A DNA stretch of 64,000 nt from Sphingomonas endolithica (GCF_025231525.1 NZ_CP103057.1:2800501-2864500), one strand, 5' to 3'; shown: positions 28,766 through 38,013, numbered from the stretch's first letter. Program-made: numbers and translations. Notes: a model not told the origin generated them from the sequence alone.

Positions 28766-29454
28766 CGATGACGATCGACACGCTCGACCATGATGGCAGT
28801 TTTAGCGCCTATGTCGCGCGACCTGAGGGGCAGCCGAAGGCGGCGATCATCGTCATCCAGGAAGTGTTCGGCATCAATGCCGGCATCCGCGGTAAGTGCG
28901 ATGCGCTGGCGACGGCAGGCTATTTGGCGATCGCGCCCGATCTGTTCTGGCGTACCGCGCCCGGGATCGAACTCGATCCCGACGTGCCCGAGCAGATGCA
29001 GCGTGGGCTCGACCTGTTCGGCACGTTCGACCAGGACCTAGGTATCGCGGATATCGAAGCAACGATCCGCGCGGCCCGGGCAGAGATCGGCGGCGGGAAG
29101 GTCGGCGCGGTCGGCTATTGCTTGGGCGGCCGGCTCGCATTCATGACCGCGACACGCACCGATGTGGATGCGAGCGTCGGCTATTACGGTGTCGGGATCG
29201 ACGGCCTGTTGGGCGAGAAGCACGCCATCGCCAAGCCCGTGCTGCTACACGTGCCGGTCGAGGATCACTTCGTCGACAAGGATGCCCAGGCGCGCATGCA
29301 TGCCGGCCTGGACGATCATCCCAAGGTGACGCTCTACGACTATCCGGGCGAGGATCACGGTTTCGCGACCGAGATCGGGTCACGGCGTTCGCCTGCGTCA
29401 GCCGAGTTAGCGGACGGACGGACGGCGGCGTTCTTTGCCGAGCATCTCGGGTGA
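28762..29454 (+). CDS. Dienelactone hydrolase-family protein
   Basis: 230 residues, alpha/beta hydrolase. AIIVIQEVFGINAGIRGKCDALA at the N-terminus, the nucleophile elbow GYCLGG (Cys in place of Ser, as in dienelactone hydrolase), HVPVEDHFVD (acid) and YPGEDHGFAT (His) complete the Cys-Asp-His triad. The substrate is unknown; many homologues are general carboxyl-ester hydrolases not tied to aromatic degradation. It is translationally coupled to the ogt-like gene. Confidence 0.88.
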   Translation: MTMTIDTLDHDGSFSAYVARPEGQPKAAIIVIQEVFGINAGIRGKCDALATAGYLAIAPDLFWRTAPGIELDPDVPEQMQRGLDLFGTFDQDLGIADIEATIRAARAEIGGGKVGAVGYCLGGRLAFMTATRTDVDASVGYYGVGIDGLLGEKHAIAKPVLLHVPVEDHFVDKDAQARMHAGLDDHPKVTLYDYPGEDHGFATEIGSRRSPASAELADGRTAAFFAEHLG

Positions 29455-29470
29455 TCTGATCGCCGGGTGC

Positions 29471-29553
29471 GGGGGTCCCAGTCGCGGCTGTGGTTGCGGG
29501 CGTGACGCCCGTTATCGCATGTGCCGCGACTGGGCCCCGGCCTTCGCCGGGGA
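29471..29553. repeat. Intergenic palindromic element 3
   Basis: Arms GGGTCCCAGTCGCGGC and GCCGCGACTGGGCCCC pair across about 34 bp, with an inner GGGCGTGACGCCC hairpin and an outer CCCCGG-CCTTCG-CCGGGG hairpin. It lies between the convergent dienelactone hydrolase and terC-family genes and may terminate both. Confidence 0.6.
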
Positions 29554-29572
29554 ACAGGTAGAAGGTCTCTCT

Positions 29573-30304
29573 CTAGCCGAGCGTACCAAGGAACGGCTGG
29601 AGATCGTGCCAGCCTTCCAGGATCATCTTGCCAGCGACATAGACGATGATGACCAGGCCGACCCAGGCGATCCACCGATAGCGTTCGATATATTTGGCGA
29701 TCACGTTGGCCGCGAGGCCCATCAGCGCGACCGACAGGATCAGGCCGATCACCATGATCCCGGGATGCTCGCGCGCCGCGCCGGCAACGGCCAGCACGTT
29801 GTCGAGGCTCATCGATACGTCGGCCACTGCCACTGCCCAGGCCGCTGCAATGAAGCTCTTGGCCGGCCGGATGCCGCTAGTCTCGTCGCCATCCACCTCG
29901 GGCGAGCCGCCATTGACGCTCTTGGGCTTCAACTCGCGGTACATCTTCCACGCCACCCAAAGCAGCAGCAGGCCACCGCCTAGCACCAGACCGTAATGCT
30001 TGAAGCTCTCGAGACCGTAGAGCACCGCCACGGCGAAGATGATCCGCAGCACCAGCGCGGCGAGGATACCGATCAGGATGACCTTGCGGCGCTGCTCCGC
30101 CGGCAACCCGGCAGCCAGTGCGCCGACAATGATCGCATTGTCGCCGGCCAGTGCCACGTCGAGCAGGACGACAGTGGCAAAGGCAGTCAGCGCCGATGTC
30201 GTGCCGATATTGGCAAAGTCGCTGACGATGTGGCTCCATAGCCAGCCCAGCGACATGGGTTCAACAGTGGGTGTGGCGGCGGCCAGCAGGGCGATGAGGC
30301 TCAT
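29573..30304 (-). CDS. TerC-family integral membrane protein
   Basis: 243 residues with about seven hydrophobic segments. The family motif ALAGDNAIIVG (acidic residue in a membrane helix) near the start and DVSMSLDNVLAVAGAA in the second half mark TerC/YjbE-like proteins, linked to metal (Mn, Te) handling and exoenzyme metalation. No tellurite-resistance genes are nearby, so a manganese export role is the more likely guess. It lies downstream of rho across the rho terminator. Confidence 0.82.
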   Translation of the reverse strand: MSLIALLAAATPTVEPMSLGWLWSHIVSDFANIGTTSALTAFATVVLLDVALAGDNAIIVGALAAGLPAEQRRKVILIGILAALVLRIIFAVAVLYGLESFKHYGLVLGGGLLLLWVAWKMYRELKPKSVNGGSPEVDGDETSGIRPAKSFIAAAWAVAVADVSMSLDNVLAVAGAAREHPGIMVIGLILSVALMGLAANVIAKYIERYRWIAWVGLVIIVYVAGKMILEGWHDLQPFLGTLG

Positions 30305-30342
30305 GGGGGGCTCCGCGATTGGATGATTTGGTAACGTACTTC

Positions 30343-30371
30343 AAAAAAAAGGCGTGGGCAAAGCCCACGCC
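30343..30371 (-). terminator. Intrinsic terminator after rho
   Basis: On the minus strand a perfect 9-bp stem GGCGTGGGC/GCCCACGCC with a 3-base loop is followed directly by eight T residues. It lies 77 bp past the rho stop. A second GC-only hairpin (CCGGCCGGGG...CCCCGCCGGCCGG) lies between it and the gene. Confidence 0.9.
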
Positions 30372-30447
30372 GTCGGCCGGGGTGATACCCCGCCGGCCGG
30401 ACCGGTGCGAGTCCGGATCTAGCTACGCTAAATCCGGCCGCACTCGG

Positions 30448-31704
30448 TCACTGATTCATACTGTCGAAGAAATTCTCGTTGGTCTTGGAATCCTTCATCT
30501 TGTCGAGCAGGAATTCCATCGCGTCGATCGTGCCCATCTGCATGAGGATGCGGCGCAGCACCCACATCTTGCTGAGCTTGACCTTGTCGACGAGCAACTC
30601 ATCCTTGCGGGTACCGGACTTGCCGACGTCCAGCGCCGGGAAGACGCGCTTGTCGGCAACCTTGCGATCGAGCACGATTTCCGAGTTACCCGTGCCCTTG
30701 AATTCCTCGAAGATCACTTCGTCCATGCGGCTGCCTGTATCGATCAGTGCCGTGGCGATGATCGACAGCGAACCGCCTTCCTCGATGTTGCGCGCCGCGC
30801 CGAAGAAGCGCTTCGGGCGCTGCAATGCATTGGCGTCGACACCACCGGTCAGCACCTTGCCCGAGCTCGGCACGACCGTGTTGTAGGCGCGGCCGAGACG
30901 CGTGATCGAGTCGAGAAGGATAACCACATCCTTCTTGTGCTCGACCAGGCGCTTGGCCTTTTCGATAACCATTTCAGCAACTTGCACGTGGCGCTGCGCG
31001 GGTTCATCGAAGGTGGAGGAGACGACCTCGCCCTTCACGCTGCGCTGCATGTCGGTGACTTCCTCCGGCCGCTCGTCGATCAGCAGCACGATCAGGAACA
31101 CTTCCGGGTGGTTCTCGGAAATCGCACGCGCAATGTTCTGCAGCATCACCGTCTTGCCGACGCGCGGTGGTGCCACGATCAGCGTGCGCTGACCCTTGCC
31201 CTGCGGCGACACGATATCGATGACGCGAGCCGACTTGTCCTTCTGCGTCGGATCGAGCGTGTCGAGCGTGAGCTTGCTCTCGGGATAGAGCGGCGTGAGA
31301 TTGTCGAAATTGACGCGGTGCCGGACGACATCGGGATCGTCGAAATTGACCGCGGTGAGCTTGACCAGCGCGAAATAGCGTTCGCCGTCCTTGGGCCCGC
31401 GGATCTCGCCTTCGACCGTGTCACCGGTCCGCAGGCCGAATTTGCGCACCTGGTTGGGCGACACATAGATGTCGTCGGGTCCGGCCAGGTAATTGGATTC
31501 CGGCGAGCGCAGGAAGCCGAAGCCATCCGGCAGCACCTCGATCGTGCCGAGCCCCATGATCTGCTCGCCCTCTTCGGCCTGGACCTTGAGGATCGCGAAC
31601 ATCAAGTCCTGCTTGCGCAGCGTCGATGCGCCTTCGACGCCCAACTCTTCGGCCATGCTGACCAGTTCGGCCGGTTTCTTGTTCTTGAGGTCTTTGAGAT
31701 GCAT
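30448..31704 (-). CDS. rho: Transcription termination factor Rho
   Basis: 418 residues. [22 protein letters not shown] is the Rho N-terminal helical domain; the cold-shock RNA-binding fold has [22 protein letters not shown]; the ATPase has Walker A APPRVGKT, the [15 protein letters not shown] arginine/acid cluster, and the Q-loop RLGRAYN. It is a hexameric RNA helicase that ends transcription. The upstream 250 bp contain palindromic element 4, so rho is likely transcribed alone. Confidence 0.97.
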   Translation of the reverse strand: MHLKDLKNKKPAELVSMAEELGVEGASTLRKQDLMFAILKVQAEEGEQIMGLGTIEVLPDGFGFLRSPESNYLAGPDDIYVSPNQVRKFGLRTGDTVEGEIRGPKDGERYFALVKLTAVNFDDPDVVRHRVNFDNLTPLYPESKLTLDTLDPTQKDKSARVIDIVSPQGKGQRTLIVAPPRVGKTVMLQNIARAISENHPEVFLIVLLIDERPEEVTDMQRSVKGEVVSSTFDEPAQRHVQVAEMVIEKAKRLVEHKKDVVILLDSITRLGRAYNTVVPSSGKVLTGGVDANALQRPKRFFGAARNIEEGGSLSIIATALIDTGSRMDEVIFEEFKGTGNSEIVLDRKVADKRVFPALDVGKSGTRKDELLVDKVKLSKMWVLRRILMQMGTIDAMEFLLDKMKDSKTNENFFDSMNQ

Positions 31705-31856
31705 GGGGATAGCGTCCGGCTAGTCTGGGAGGGCATCGGAGGGGTGCGCGAAGGACTCGGGCAAGCGATGCGGGAGGAGGATGCCGACGCGGAGAAACCG
31801 TGTGCCGACAGTCGCAGGAGGTAAGAGGGGGAGGGGGCCAAGTCAACGGGAAACCC

Positions 31857-31949
31857 GTCACCCCGGACTTGTTCCGGGGTCCACCGGCCCGCAAACGCAA
31901 CGCTTTTGGTAGTGATGCACCGTGGACCCCGGAACAAGCCCGGGGTGAC
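31857..31949. repeat. Intergenic palindromic element 4
   Basis: Outer ends GTCACCCCGG and CCGGGGTGAC; each half forms a hairpin (CCCCGGACTTGTTCCGGGG on the left, CCCCGGAACAAGCCCGGGG on the right), and the halves also pair with each other (TCCACCG / CGTGGA). It lies between hemJ and rho on the minus strand. Confidence 0.65.
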
Positions 31950-31956
31950 GACAGCG

Positions 31957-32406
31957 TTAGAACGGCTTCACGAACGCCAGGATGACGATCACCGTCGCGG
32001 CCACTGCCGGGATCTCGTTCAACATACGTAGCGTTTTGCCGCTCAGCGTCGGCTTCCCCGCCGCAAGCTTCCTGGCATAGCCGACCGCCCAGCCATGATA
32101 GCCGCTCAAGCCCAGTACGAAGAGCAGTTTGACGTGCAGCCAGCCCTCCGCCCAATGCTGGCCGATCGTCGCCAGCGTCAGGCCGAGCAGCCAGACGATG
32201 ATCATCGCCGGCGTCAGGATGATCTTGCGGATCTTGCTCTCGCGCTCGACCCACAAAGCGGCCTCGTCGGCGCGGCCGGCGGCAAGCGCTTCCTGGTGGT
32301 AGACGAGATAGCGCGGCAGCATGAACAGCCCGGCCATCCAGAAGATCACGAAGATCACATGCGCGGCGAGATACCAATTATACGCCACGATCAAACGCTC
32401 CATCAT
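31957..32406 (-). CDS. hemJ: Protoporphyrinogen oxidase HemJ
   Basis: 149 residues with four membrane helices. YNWYLAAHVIFVIFWMAGLFMLPRYLVYH holds the conserved histidine and the LPR motif of HemJ (UPF0093), WLHVKLLFVLGLSGYHGW the second histidine pair, and LNEIPAVAATVIVILAFVKPF the C-terminus. HemJ oxidises protoporphyrinogen IX in bacteria lacking HemG/HemY. It overlaps the end of hemE by 4 bp, so the haem genes are coupled. Confidence 0.92.
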   Translation of the reverse strand: MMERLIVAYNWYLAAHVIFVIFWMAGLFMLPRYLVYHQEALAAGRADEAALWVERESKIRKIILTPAMIIVWLLGLTLATIGQHWAEGWLHVKLLFVLGLSGYHGWAVGYARKLAAGKPTLSGKTLRMLNEIPAVAATVIVILAFVKPF

Positions 32407-33458
32407 CGTCGTACCCGCGCGAGGAGCGCCTCGACATGCTCTATGGGCGTGTCCGGCAGGATGCCGTGGCCCAGGTTGAAGATATGCGGCCGATCGTCGA
32501 ACGCCGCAAGCACGCGATCAATCGCTTCCTCCAGCGCAGGGCCGCCGGCGATCAATGCCAGCGGATCGAGATTGCCCTGCACCGGCATATGCTTGGGCAG
32601 ATTGGCATCCGCCCATATTGGATCGACCGTCTCGTCCAGCCCCAGCGCATCGACACCGGTCTCCCGCGCATAAGCGGGCAGCTTGCCGCCGGCGCCCTTG
32701 GGGAATCCGATGATCGGCGTGTCGGGATGGCGCGCCTTCAGTCCGGCGACGATCGTGGCATTGGGGGCGATCACCCAGCGTTCGAATTGCGCCGGGCTGA
32801 GCGATCCCGCCCAGCTGTCGAACAATTGCACCGCTTCCACGCCGGCATCGATCTGCGCGGAGAGATAGTCGATCGTCATCGCGGCGATCGCATCGATGAT
32901 CTCGCCGAAGCGCTGCGGATCGCCATAGGCCAGGCGGCGGGTCTCACCCTGGTCCTTGCTGCCTTGGCCTGCGACCATATAGGTCGCCACTGTCCAGGGA
33001 CTGCCGGCAAAGCCCAGGAACGTGGTTTCCGGCGGCAAGGCAGCCGCGACCCGGGCGACGGTCGCATAGACTGGCTCCAGCCGTTCTGCTGCCCCCTGTA
33101 GGCCCTCCAGCGTGGCGCTCGACAGCGGCGGCGCCAGACGCGGGCCTTCGCCGACGCCAAAGCTCAGATCTTGCCCCAGTGCCCAGGGCACCATCAGGAT
33201 ATCGGAAAACAGGATCGCGCCGTCGAACCCGAAGCGCCGGATCGGCTGCAGCGTGACTTCGGCCGCCGCTTCCGGATCGGTGGCGAGCGCCAGAAACCCG
33301 CCTTTCTCGGCCCGCAGCGCTCGATATTCGGGTAGATACCGGCCCGCCTGGCGCATCAGCCAGATCGGTGGGACGCTCTGCCGCACACCCTTCAACACGC
33401 TGAGCAGCGGCTTGGCCGGGAGGGGCTCCGGAGCGGGGATTTCGGACGTTATCGACAA
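32403..33458 (-). CDS. hemE: Uroporphyrinogen decarboxylase
   Basis: 351 residues from TTG 33458. PPIWLMRQAGRYLPEYR is the HemE signature, with FSDILMVPWALGQDLSFG, GFAGSPWTVATYM and FDSWAGSLSP following. It decarboxylates the four acetate side chains of uroporphyrinogen III. It sits next to the proposed replication origin, as in Caulobacter, and is divergent from ppsR across it. Confidence 0.95.
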   Translation of the reverse strand: MSITSEIPAPEPLPAKPLLSVLKGVRQSVPPIWLMRQAGRYLPEYRALRAEKGGFLALATDPEAAAEVTLQPIRRFGFDGAILFSDILMVPWALGQDLSFGVGEGPRLAPPLSSATLEGLQGAAERLEPVYATVARVAAALPPETTFLGFAGSPWTVATYMVAGQGSKDQGETRRLAYGDPQRFGEIIDAIAAMTIDYLSAQIDAGVEAVQLFDSWAGSLSPAQFERWVIAPNATIVAGLKARHPDTPIIGFPKGAGGKLPAYARETGVDALGLDETVDPIWADANLPKHMPVQGNLDPLALIAGGPALEEAIDRVLAAFDDRPHIFNLGHGILPDTPIEHVEALLARVRR

Positions 33459-33752
33459 GCCGGACGAGCCCTTACTTCAATAAGAATTAGAATCTTGAAT
33501 AGATTGTAGCGGTGGTTGGCGCGTTGGTTGTGGGGCTTATGCGCTCATCCCCGATCTGCCAACAGCTTGACCGCAACGCGCCGGACCAAAGCGTGCGATT
33601 CCCGAACGTCGTCCACGATATCCACAGGCTGTGGATGGAACCAGGTGGGTGGGAGCAATTTGTGGACAAGTTGCGGCTTATCCACCGCTTGGCGAGGGGC
33701 CGCGGTTGCGCTAGCGATTCTGCCGATGTTGTCCACAGACCTGTCCTGACCC
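33459..33752. other. oriC: Proposed chromosomal replication origin (oriC)
   Basis: This 294-bp region has no gene. Its left part (33471-33509) is strikingly AT-rich in an otherwise GC-rich genome, as expected of a DNA-unwinding element. The right part has five 9-mers close to the DnaA box TTATCCACA: ATATCCACA (33618-33626), CCATCCACA on the minus strand (33630-33638), TTGTCCACA minus (33661-33669), TTATCCACC (33678-33686) and TTGTCCACA (33729-33737). The first two form the inverted repeat ATCCACAG-G-CTGTGGAT. GANTC (CcrM) sites occur at 33490, 33597 and 33716. The flanking genes, hemE and the RP001 homologue ppsR, are those that flank the Caulobacter origin. Confidence 0.88.
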
Positions 33753-34577
33753 GTGCGATTGCACCTTCATCTGCTGTCGGATTCGACCGGCGAGACGCTG
33801 GAGAACATCGCCAAGGCGGCACTGGCGCAATATGACGACGTCGAGACGATCCGCCATTTCTGGCCGATGGTGCGGACCGAGGCGCACCTTGAACGCATCC
33901 TGCAGGAGATTGCGCAGAATCCGGGCCTGGTGATCTTCACTTTGGTCAATCACGCCACGCGGCGGACGCTGGAGGCGCGGTGTCGCGCCTTGGGCCTGCC
34001 GGCGGTGGCACCGCTCGATGCCGTGAACCATGCACTCTCCGGTATGCTCGGCCAACAGGCCAAGGCGCGGCCGGGGCGGCAACACGTTCTCGACGATGCC
34101 TATTTCGACCGGGTGGAGGCGATCCAGTTCACCATCGCGCATGACGACGGGATCGGCTGGGAGAATTGGGAACAGGCCGATATCGTGCTCGCAGGGGTAT
34201 CGCGCTCGTCCAAGACGCCGACCTCGATCTATCTCGCCAATCGCGGCTATCGCACGGCGAACATCCCGATCGTGGTGGAATCGCCGCCGCCCGACCTGCT
34301 CTACCGATTGAAGCACCCGCTGGTGATCGGGCTGACGACCAGTTCGGAACGGCTGATCCAGGTGCGGCGCAACCGTCTGCTGTCGCTCAACCAGGCGCCG
34401 GAGACATCCTATGTCGATCATGAGGCGGTCACCCGTGAAGTGGCGTTTGCGCGGCGGATTTTCGCCGACAATGATTGGCCGGTGATCGACGTGACCAGGC
34501 GTTCGATCGAGGAAACGGCGGCGGCGATCATCGCGCTGGTCAGTGAACGGCGTGGGGAATCGGCGGTTTCGGAATGA
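33753..34577 (+). CDS. ppsR: PEP synthase/PPDK regulatory kinase-pyrophosphorylase (RP001 homologue)
   Basis: 274 residues. LHLLSDSTGETLENIAKAALAQ at the start and a P-loop GVSRSSKTPTSIYLA near residue 149 are diagnostic of the DUF299 family, bifunctional enzymes that inactivate PPDK or PEP synthase with ADP and reactivate it with phosphate. Rickettsia RP001 belongs here. The GTG at 33753 starts the gene right at the end of the proposed oriC. It overlaps maf by 4 bp. Confidence 0.93.
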   Translation: MRLHLHLLSDSTGETLENIAKAALAQYDDVETIRHFWPMVRTEAHLERILQEIAQNPGLVIFTLVNHATRRTLEARCRALGLPAVAPLDAVNHALSGMLGQQAKARPGRQHVLDDAYFDRVEAIQFTIAHDDGIGWENWEQADIVLAGVSRSSKTPTSIYLANRGYRTANIPIVVESPPPDLLYRLKHPLVIGLTTSSERLIQVRRNRLLSLNQAPETSYVDHEAVTREVAFARRIFADNDWPVIDVTRRSIEETAAAIIALVSERRGESAVSE

Positions 34578-35164
34578 AGGTCGTATTGGCGTCGCAAAGC
34601 GCGTCGCGGCGGGCGATGCTCGTGGCGGCAGGCGTGCCGTTCGAAGCAGTGTCGGCCGGCGTCGACGAGGAGGCGGCCAAAGCTGGCCTGCGCGATCTGA
34701 ATGCCCGCGACCTGGCGGATGCCCTGGCCGAGTTGAAGGCATTGCGCGTCTCGGGGCGGGATCCCGATGCACTGGTGCTGGGCAGCGACTCCGTCGTCGC
34801 GCTGGAGGACGGCACCTTGCTCGACAAGCCCGAGACGCGCGAACAGGCGGCGGCCCACCTGCGGCTGATGTCGGGCAAGCGCCACGAACTGGTCAGCGCC
34901 GCGGTGATCGCCGAACAGTGCAAGCCGGTGTGGCGCGTGGTCGATCGCGCCAAGATGTATGTGCGGCCGCTGTCCGACGCTTTCATCGAGACCTATCTCG
35001 ATGCGGAATGGCCGGCGATTTCGAGCTGTGTCGGTTGCTACCGGATCGAGGGTCCGGGCGCGCAATTGTTCGCGCGGATCGAAGGCAGCCAGTTTACCGT
35101 GCTCGGGCTGCCGCTGCTGCCGGTGCTCGACTATTTGCGGGTTCGCGGAGTTTTGGCGTCATGA
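34574..35164 (+). CDS. maf: Maf-family nucleotide pyrophosphatase
   Basis: 196 residues. LASQSASRRAMLVAAGVPFE is the Maf signature (S-x-SPRR-like loop), GSDSVVALEDGTLLDKPE the catalytic Asp/Lys block, and SCVGCYRIEGPGAQLFARIEG the C-terminal motif. Maf proteins hydrolyse modified or canonical NTPs (dTTP, UTP, m7GTP, depending on the clade); some affect septation. It lies between ppsR and aroE with ATGA overlaps on both sides. Confidence 0.92.
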   Translation: MKVVLASQSASRRAMLVAAGVPFEAVSAGVDEEAAKAGLRDLNARDLADALAELKALRVSGRDPDALVLGSDSVVALEDGTLLDKPETREQAAAHLRLMSGKRHELVSAAVIAEQCKPVWRVVDRAKMYVRPLSDAFIETYLDAEWPAISSCVGCYRIEGPGAQLFARIEGSQFTVLGLPLLPVLDYLRVRGVLAS

Positions 35165-35973
35165 CGAAACCCTATGCCGAGGTGATCGGCGATCCGATCG
35201 CCCAGTCCAAATCGCCGCTGATCCACGGTTTCTGGCTGGAGGCGCTGGGCATCGATGCCGAGTATCGCCGCACGCAGGTAGGCGCGGACGATCTCGGCGC
35301 GTTCCTGGCTGGGCGGCAGCTCGATCCCGACTGGCGCGGCTGCAACATCACCATCCCGCACAAGCAGGCGGCGCTCGACCATGTCGCCGATCCGGGCGGC
35401 GTGCGCGCGTCGATCGGCGCGATCAACACCGTGTTCCGCGGCGAAGACGGCACGTTCGTCGGCACCAATACCGATGCCGGCGGCTTCTATGCGCCGATTT
35501 CCGACCTCGATTTGCCCGGCGCTCCGGTGGTGGTGATCGGCGCCGGCGGCGCGGCGCGCGCAGTGCTGTTCGCGCTGTCGCGGATCGGCGTGGGGCCGGT
35601 CACCATCCTCAACCGCAATGTGTTGAAGGCGGCTGCCTTGCTGTCGTCGTTCGGCTTGAAGGGGAAGGCCCTGCCGCTCGGCACCCCGCTGCCGCCCGCC
35701 GCCCTGCTGGTCAACACCAGCGCACTCGGCATGGTCGGTCAGCCGCCGCTGGACATCGACCTTGATCCGCTGCCCGACGATGCGGTCGTGTATGACGTGG
35801 TCTATGCCCCGCTCGAAACCCCATTGCTGAAAGCGGCGCGCGCGCGCGCGCTGGAGACGGTGGATGGGCTGGAGATGCTGGTCGGCCAGGCGGCATTGGC
35901 CTTTGAATTGCTGTTCGGGGCCGCGCCGCCGCAGGACCGCGACGATGAACTGCGCGCGTTGTTGACCGCATGA
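35161..35973 (+). CDS. aroE: Shikimate dehydrogenase
   Basis: 270 residues from the ATG at 35161. EVIGDPIAQSKSPLIHGFWLEALG and GCNITIPHKQAALDHV carry the shikimate-binding Ser and the catalytic Lys; the NADP fold has VVIGAGGAARAVLFAL; the end has DGLEMLVGQAALAFELLFG. It reduces 3-dehydroshikimate in aromatic amino acid synthesis. It is coupled to maf by ATGA. Confidence 0.95.
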   Translation: MTKPYAEVIGDPIAQSKSPLIHGFWLEALGIDAEYRRTQVGADDLGAFLAGRQLDPDWRGCNITIPHKQAALDHVADPGGVRASIGAINTVFRGEDGTFVGTNTDAGGFYAPISDLDLPGAPVVVIGAGGAARAVLFALSRIGVGPVTILNRNVLKAAALLSSFGLKGKALPLGTPLPPAALLVNTSALGMVGQPPLDIDLDPLPDDAVVYDVVYAPLETPLLKAARARALETVDGLEMLVGQAALAFELLFGAAPPQDRDDELRALLTA

Positions 35974-35983
35974 CCGTACGCCG

Positions 35984-36577
35984 ATGATCGTCCTCGGGCT
36001 CACCGGATCGATCGGCATGGGCAAGTCGACAGTAGCGGCGATGTTCACCGCCCGCGGCATCCCCGTCTTCGACGCCGACGCCGCGGTGCATCGGCTGCAA
36101 GGCAAAGACGGCCGTTTGGTCTCCGAGATCGAGGCGCTGTTCCCCGATACGACCGGGCCCCAGGGCGTGAACCGCACGGCGCTGGGCGAGGCGGTGCTCG
36201 GTGATGACGCCCAGCTCAAGCGGCTCGAGGCGCTGGTCCATCCCGCAGTGGCCGAGGAACGCGAGGCATTCCTTGGCCAGCACGAGCACGCACCGCTCGT
36301 GCTGTTCGACATACCCTTGCTGTTCGAAACCGGTGGTAACACTCGCGTCGACAAGGTCGCCGTGGTCAGCGCGCCACCCGACGTCCAGCGCGCCCGCGTC
36401 CTCGCCCGGCCCGGCATGACCGAAGCGCGGTTCGCCGCAATCCTGGCGCGCCAGATGCCCGATGCCGAGAAGCGTGCGCGTGCCGATTTCGTGATCGCGA
36501 CCGACTGTTCGCTGGACGACACGGCACGCGCGGTCGATGCGGTCATCGCTTGCCTGATCGGCCCCGACAGCCGATAA
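35984..36577 (+). CDS. coaE: Dephospho-CoA kinase
   Basis: 197 residues. The P-loop LTGSIGMGKSTVA, DADAAVHRL and the LIPLLFE-like VLFDIPLLFETG motif identify CoaE, the last step of CoA synthesis. It starts 10 bp after aroE and is followed 8 bp later by dnaQ. Confidence 0.95.
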   Translation: MIVLGLTGSIGMGKSTVAAMFTARGIPVFDADAAVHRLQGKDGRLVSEIEALFPDTTGPQGVNRTALGEAVLGDDAQLKRLEALVHPAVAEEREAFLGQHEHAPLVLFDIPLLFETGGNTRVDKVAVVSAPPDVQRARVLARPGMTEARFAAILARQMPDAEKRARADFVIATDCSLDDTARAVDAVIACLIGPDSR

Positions 36578-36585
36578 CCTGCACG

Positions 36586-37269
36586 ATGCGCGAGATAGTA
36601 TTCGATACCGAGACGACGGGATTCAACTTCGCCGATGGCGACCGGATGGTCGAGATCGGCTGCGTCGAACTGGTCAACAAGGTCGAGACCGGGCGCACCT
36701 TCCACGCCTATTTCCACCCCGAACGCAGCATGCCGGCCGAGGCGCAGCGCGTGCACGGCCTGTCGGACGCCTTCCTGTCCGACAAGAGGCGCTTTCACGA
36801 GCATGCAATCGAGTTGCTCGAGTTCATCGAAGATTGCCCGCTCGTCGCGCACAATGCCGGATTCGATTTCGGCTTTCTCAACGGCGAACTGGGCAAATGC
36901 GGCCACCCGCATGTCGGCATGCACCGCATGGTCGACACGATCGTGCTCGCGCGCAGCCGCCATCCCGGTGCCAAGCACAGCCTGGACGCTTTGTGCAATC
37001 GCTACGGCATCGATCGCAGCCACCGCGTGGTGCACGGCGCGCTGCTCGACGCGCAATTGCTGGCGCAGGTCTATGTCGAGCTGACCGGCGGGCGCCAGAT
37101 CGGGCTTGGCCTGGTCAGCGAGACGATCGAGGTGCAGACCAGTTTCCATCCCGCCGCGACACCGGCCAAGGCGCGTCCGCCGCGCATTTTCACAGCCTCC
37201 GATGCGGAACTTGCGCGTCATGCCGCGTTTATCGGTAAGCTCACCAAGCCAATTTGGGAGCAGGTGTAA
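36586..37269 (+). CDS. dnaQ: DNA polymerase III epsilon subunit
   Basis: 227 residues. DEDDh exonuclease: FDTETTGFNFADGDRMVEIGCVEL (motif I), VAHNAGFDFGFLNGEL (motif II) and HGALLDAQLLAQVY (motif III with the His and Asp). The C-terminal 45 residues are a linker and binding peptide for the alpha subunit. It is the proofreading exonuclease of the replicase. The ATG at 36586 gives MREIVFDTET. Confidence 0.94.
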   Translation: MREIVFDTETTGFNFADGDRMVEIGCVELVNKVETGRTFHAYFHPERSMPAEAQRVHGLSDAFLSDKRRFHEHAIELLEFIEDCPLVAHNAGFDFGFLNGELGKCGHPHVGMHRMVDTIVLARSRHPGAKHSLDALCNRYGIDRSHRVVHGALLDAQLLAQVYVELTGGRQIGLGLVSETIEVQTSFHPAATPAKARPPRIFTASDAELARHAAFIGKLTKPIWEQV

Positions 37270-37362
37270 GTGGGGGAGTGAACTACAAGGGGGGTCGGGG
37301 CGTCCGATTGACGCCGCTACCGGGGACGCGCACGTTGCGTGTTCCATCTAAGGAGAATGCTC

Positions 37363-37950
37363 ATGGAAATCCGGATCTCGGGTCATCAGATCGCCACTGG
37401 CGATGCGTTGAAAACCCATGTCGACGATCGGCTTCAGGGCATCGCCACCAAATATTTCGCGCGGGCGATTTCCGCGCATGTCACGTTCGGCAAGGGACCG
37501 CACGATGCCATCACCTGCGATATCGTCGCCCATGTGATGCAGGGGCTGGTGCTCAAAGGAAGCAATGACGGTCGCGACGCGCATGTCGCGTTCGATGGTA
37601 CCGCCGACAAGATCGAGAAGCAGCTGCGCCGCTACATGCGCCGCCTGAAGGATCGCAACGGCGGCACCTCGCAGGAGGTCCAGGAAGCCGGCGCCTATGA
37701 CAATGCCGGCTATACCTTGTTCAAGGAGGCGCCAGAGGACGTCGAGGCCGAGGATCATCCGCTGATCATCGCGGAAACTCGCGTCGACGTGCCGGAATCG
37801 AGCGTGTCGGATGCCGTGATGATGCTCGATCTGCGCAACACCACCGCCTTGTTGTTCAAGAACAGCGGGTCGGGTGCGTACAACATGGTCTATCGCCGCG
37901 GCGACGGCACGATCGGCTGGGTCGAACCGCAGCGCAACGCCGCCTCCTAG
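37363..37950 (+). CDS. hpf: Long-form ribosome hibernation promoting factor
   Basis: 195 residues. The N-terminal RaiA-like domain (MEIRISGHQIATGDALKTHVDDRLQ) is joined by a linker to the C-terminal dimerisation domain (MMLDLRNTTALLFKNSGSGAYNMVYRRGDGTIGWVEP). Long HPF dimerises 70S ribosomes into 100S particles in stationary phase. The ATG has AAGGAGA 7 bases upstream, so expression is probably strong. ptsN follows, as in many proteobacteria. Confidence 0.93.
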   Translation: MEIRISGHQIATGDALKTHVDDRLQGIATKYFARAISAHVTFGKGPHDAITCDIVAHVMQGLVLKGSNDGRDAHVAFDGTADKIEKQLRRYMRRLKDRNGGTSQEVQEAGAYDNAGYTLFKEAPEDVEAEDHPLIIAETRVDVPESSVSDAVMMLDLRNTTALLFKNSGSGAYNMVYRRGDGTIGWVEPQRNAAS

Positions 37951-38013
37951 CCGCTTCCGCTCCCGCTCGTTCGGCGCTAAGGCGCGCCAGCGAGCGTGGG
38001 GCATGTGCCAGCG

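Noticed and set aside
30319..31824. A 501-codon frame antisense to rho
   Set aside because: Shadow of a highly conserved gene; it would start inside the rho terminator.
35131..37347. A 738-codon frame antisense to aroE-coaE-dnaQ
   Set aside because: It crosses four real genes, with shadow-type composition and no ribosome site.
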